DNA of 7,914 nucleotides from contig JALSMF010000409.1 in the NCBI GenBank assembly GCA_026987795.1, positions 1-7,914 of the forward strand, read 5' to 3'. The stretch comes from Bacteroidales bacterium. Lineage in GTDB: Bacteria; Bacteroidota; Bacteroidia; Bacteroidales; JAADGE01. A model generated the notes under the pieces. It was given only the letters and a program-made list of their open reading frames with translations. It did no database searches and was not told the origin of the DNA. Both the position numbers and the translations under genes were made by a program. The number at the start of each line of letters is the position of its first letter. The first letter of the stretch is position 1. This document shows, piece after piece, positions 7,189 to 7,914 of the stretch.

Positions 7189-7213
7189 AAATTTAATATA
7201 AATTTTATATTTG
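7183..7213 (+). promoter_or_regulatory. Predicted Bacteroidota-type promoter of the TPR/PD40 gene
   Basis: TTG at 7183-7185 and TATATTTG at 7206-7213 are separated by 20 bp. The -7 element matches TAnnTTTG fully; the -33 element is three of four bases (ATTG at 7182-7185) and overlaps the last codons of the glycosyltransferase. Predicted transcription start is near 7218-7221, giving a leader of about 28-31 nt. The surrounding DNA is nearly all A/T, which raises the chance of a random match. Confidence 0.55.
7188..7206. repeat. Perfect 8-bp A/T inverted repeat
   Basis: AAAATTTA (7188-7195) and TAAATTTT (7199-7206) are exact inverted copies around a 3 nt centre. The dyad starts on the last base of the glycosyltransferase stop codon and fills most of the spacer of the downstream promoter. 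With only A:T pairs it would make a weak RNA hairpin, so it is a poor terminator. It could be an operator, or a chance product of AT-rich sequence. Confidence 0.4.
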
Positions 7214-7248
7214 TCGCAACTCTTTCATAATAAAACCATTCAGAACAA

Positions 7249-7914
7249 ATGAAAAAAATATTAACTTTTTTATCCGTTTTTATCTTAATATTTTCTTTTG
7301 TTGATGCCCAAACAAGCAGAAAAGACACCAAAAAATTTGAAGAAGCTTTAGAGTATTTGTCAAGCGGAAAATATAAAATTGCAGACAATCTCATAGGAGA
7401 GCTTTTATCTGAAGATAAAAATAATCTCGAATATGCTTTTTATAAAGGTATTTGCGAAATTAATACAAATAATGAAGATAAAGCAATAGAACATTTTGAT
7501 AAAATCATTGACGATTACAAAAAAACAAAAAAAGAAAAAGGTGTAACAAAAGCCGCATTTTTTTATAAGGCTAAGGCATATCATAACCTGTATATGTTTG
7601 ATGAAGAAACAGAAACATTAAACAAACTTAACTCTTTTGACCTTAAAGATGAAGAAAAAAAGCAGTTAAAAGAAGCAATTGACCATGCAAATAATGCAAA
7701 AGAATTATTTTTTGATTTTAAACCTATTATAGTAACCAGGCTGGATATATTGAATTCAGGTTATGATGACCACACACCGATTCCTACTTCCGAAGGAGAT
7801 AAAATTTATTTTACGTCTAAGCGTCCCGGAGGAATAAGCGGAGATGCTTTAAGTGAGGAAGGTAAGTATTTTGAAGACATATGGTTTTGGGACGGTAAAG
7901 ACGAACCCGTTAAT
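7249..7914 (+). CDS. Secreted TPR and PD40 beta-propeller protein, cut by the right edge
   Basis: The first 222 residues of an exported protein whose frame is still open at the right edge. A signal peptide is clear: MKK, a hydrophobic core (4-18), and a likely signal peptidase I site after VDA (residue 20). There is no lipobox cysteine, so it is not predicted to be a lipoprotein. Residues about 27-150 are helical and fit about three tetratricopeptide repeats (AFYKGICEINTNNEDKAIEHF at 63-83 is the clearest, then AAFFYKAKAYHNL at 102-114). A WD40-like PD40 blade follows: DHTPIPTSEGDKIYFTSKRP (174-193), then DIWFWDG (210-216). In Bacteroidota this order, TPR then PD40, commonly continues into a C-terminal OmpA-like peptidoglycan-binding domain and resembles the type IX secretion component PorE, but PorE is a lipoprotein, so I do not use that name. 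The ATG at 7249 is fixed by the signal peptide; no Shine-Dalgarno is visible. Confidence 0.88.
   Translation, partial: MKKILTFLSVFILIFSFVDAQTSRKDTKKFEEALEYLSSGKYKIADNLIGELLSEDKNNLEYAFYKGICEINTNNEDKAIEHFDKIIDDYKKTKKEKGVTKAAFFYKAKAYHNLYMFDEETETLNKLNSFDLKDEEKKQLKEAIDHANNAKELFFDFKPIIVTRLDILNSGYDDHTPIPTSEGDKIYFTSKRPGGISGDALSEEGKYFEDIWFWDGKDEPVN

Noticed and set aside
7149..7394. Minus-strand frame of 81 codons across the gap before the TPR/PD40 gene
   Set aside because: It overlaps a clear signal peptide gene and a predicted plus-strand promoter, and its translation has no recognisable features.

Overview
The window reads as chromosomal DNA from an AT-rich member of the Bacteroidota, most likely class Bacteroidia. 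The evidence is the gene families and the signals: an RprX/RprY-like two-component pair, a TPR plus PD40-propeller envelope protein, start codons with little or no Shine-Dalgarno sequence, and three upstream regions with the Bacteroidota-type promoter (TTTG/TTG, about 19-22 bp, TAnnTTTG). The species cannot be named from this sequence. Coding density is very high, no gap exceeds about 70 bp, and no RNA genes, insertion sequences or CRISPR arrays were seen.

Left half, minus strand, in transcription order: tgt (queuosine tRNA modification, 4395-3265), a membrane histidine kinase (3260-1698), its OmpR-family response regulator (1696-989) and enolase (954 to the left edge, 3' end cut off). The spacings are 4, 1 and 34 nt. 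The first three genes look like one transcript; enolase may be read through from it.

Right half, plus strand: a rhomboid intramembrane protease (4456-5166) diverges from tgt. Next comes a 651-residue membrane glycosyltransferase (5233-7188) and the 5' part of a secreted TPR/PD40 protein (7249 to the right edge). Each has a recognisable promoter directly upstream, so these three are probably separate transcription units facing the same way.

No complete new defence or mobile system is visible, and most of the window is housekeeping and envelope biology. Two proteins are odd at residue level. The glycosyltransferase is a GT2 enzyme fused to what looks like a WcaJ/WbaP-type phosphoglycosyl transferase that keeps the membrane region, the linker domain and both ends of the catalytic domain but lacks the catalytic centre. 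The TGT has lost all three cysteines of the family's zinc site while keeping its catalytic and preQ1-contact residues.
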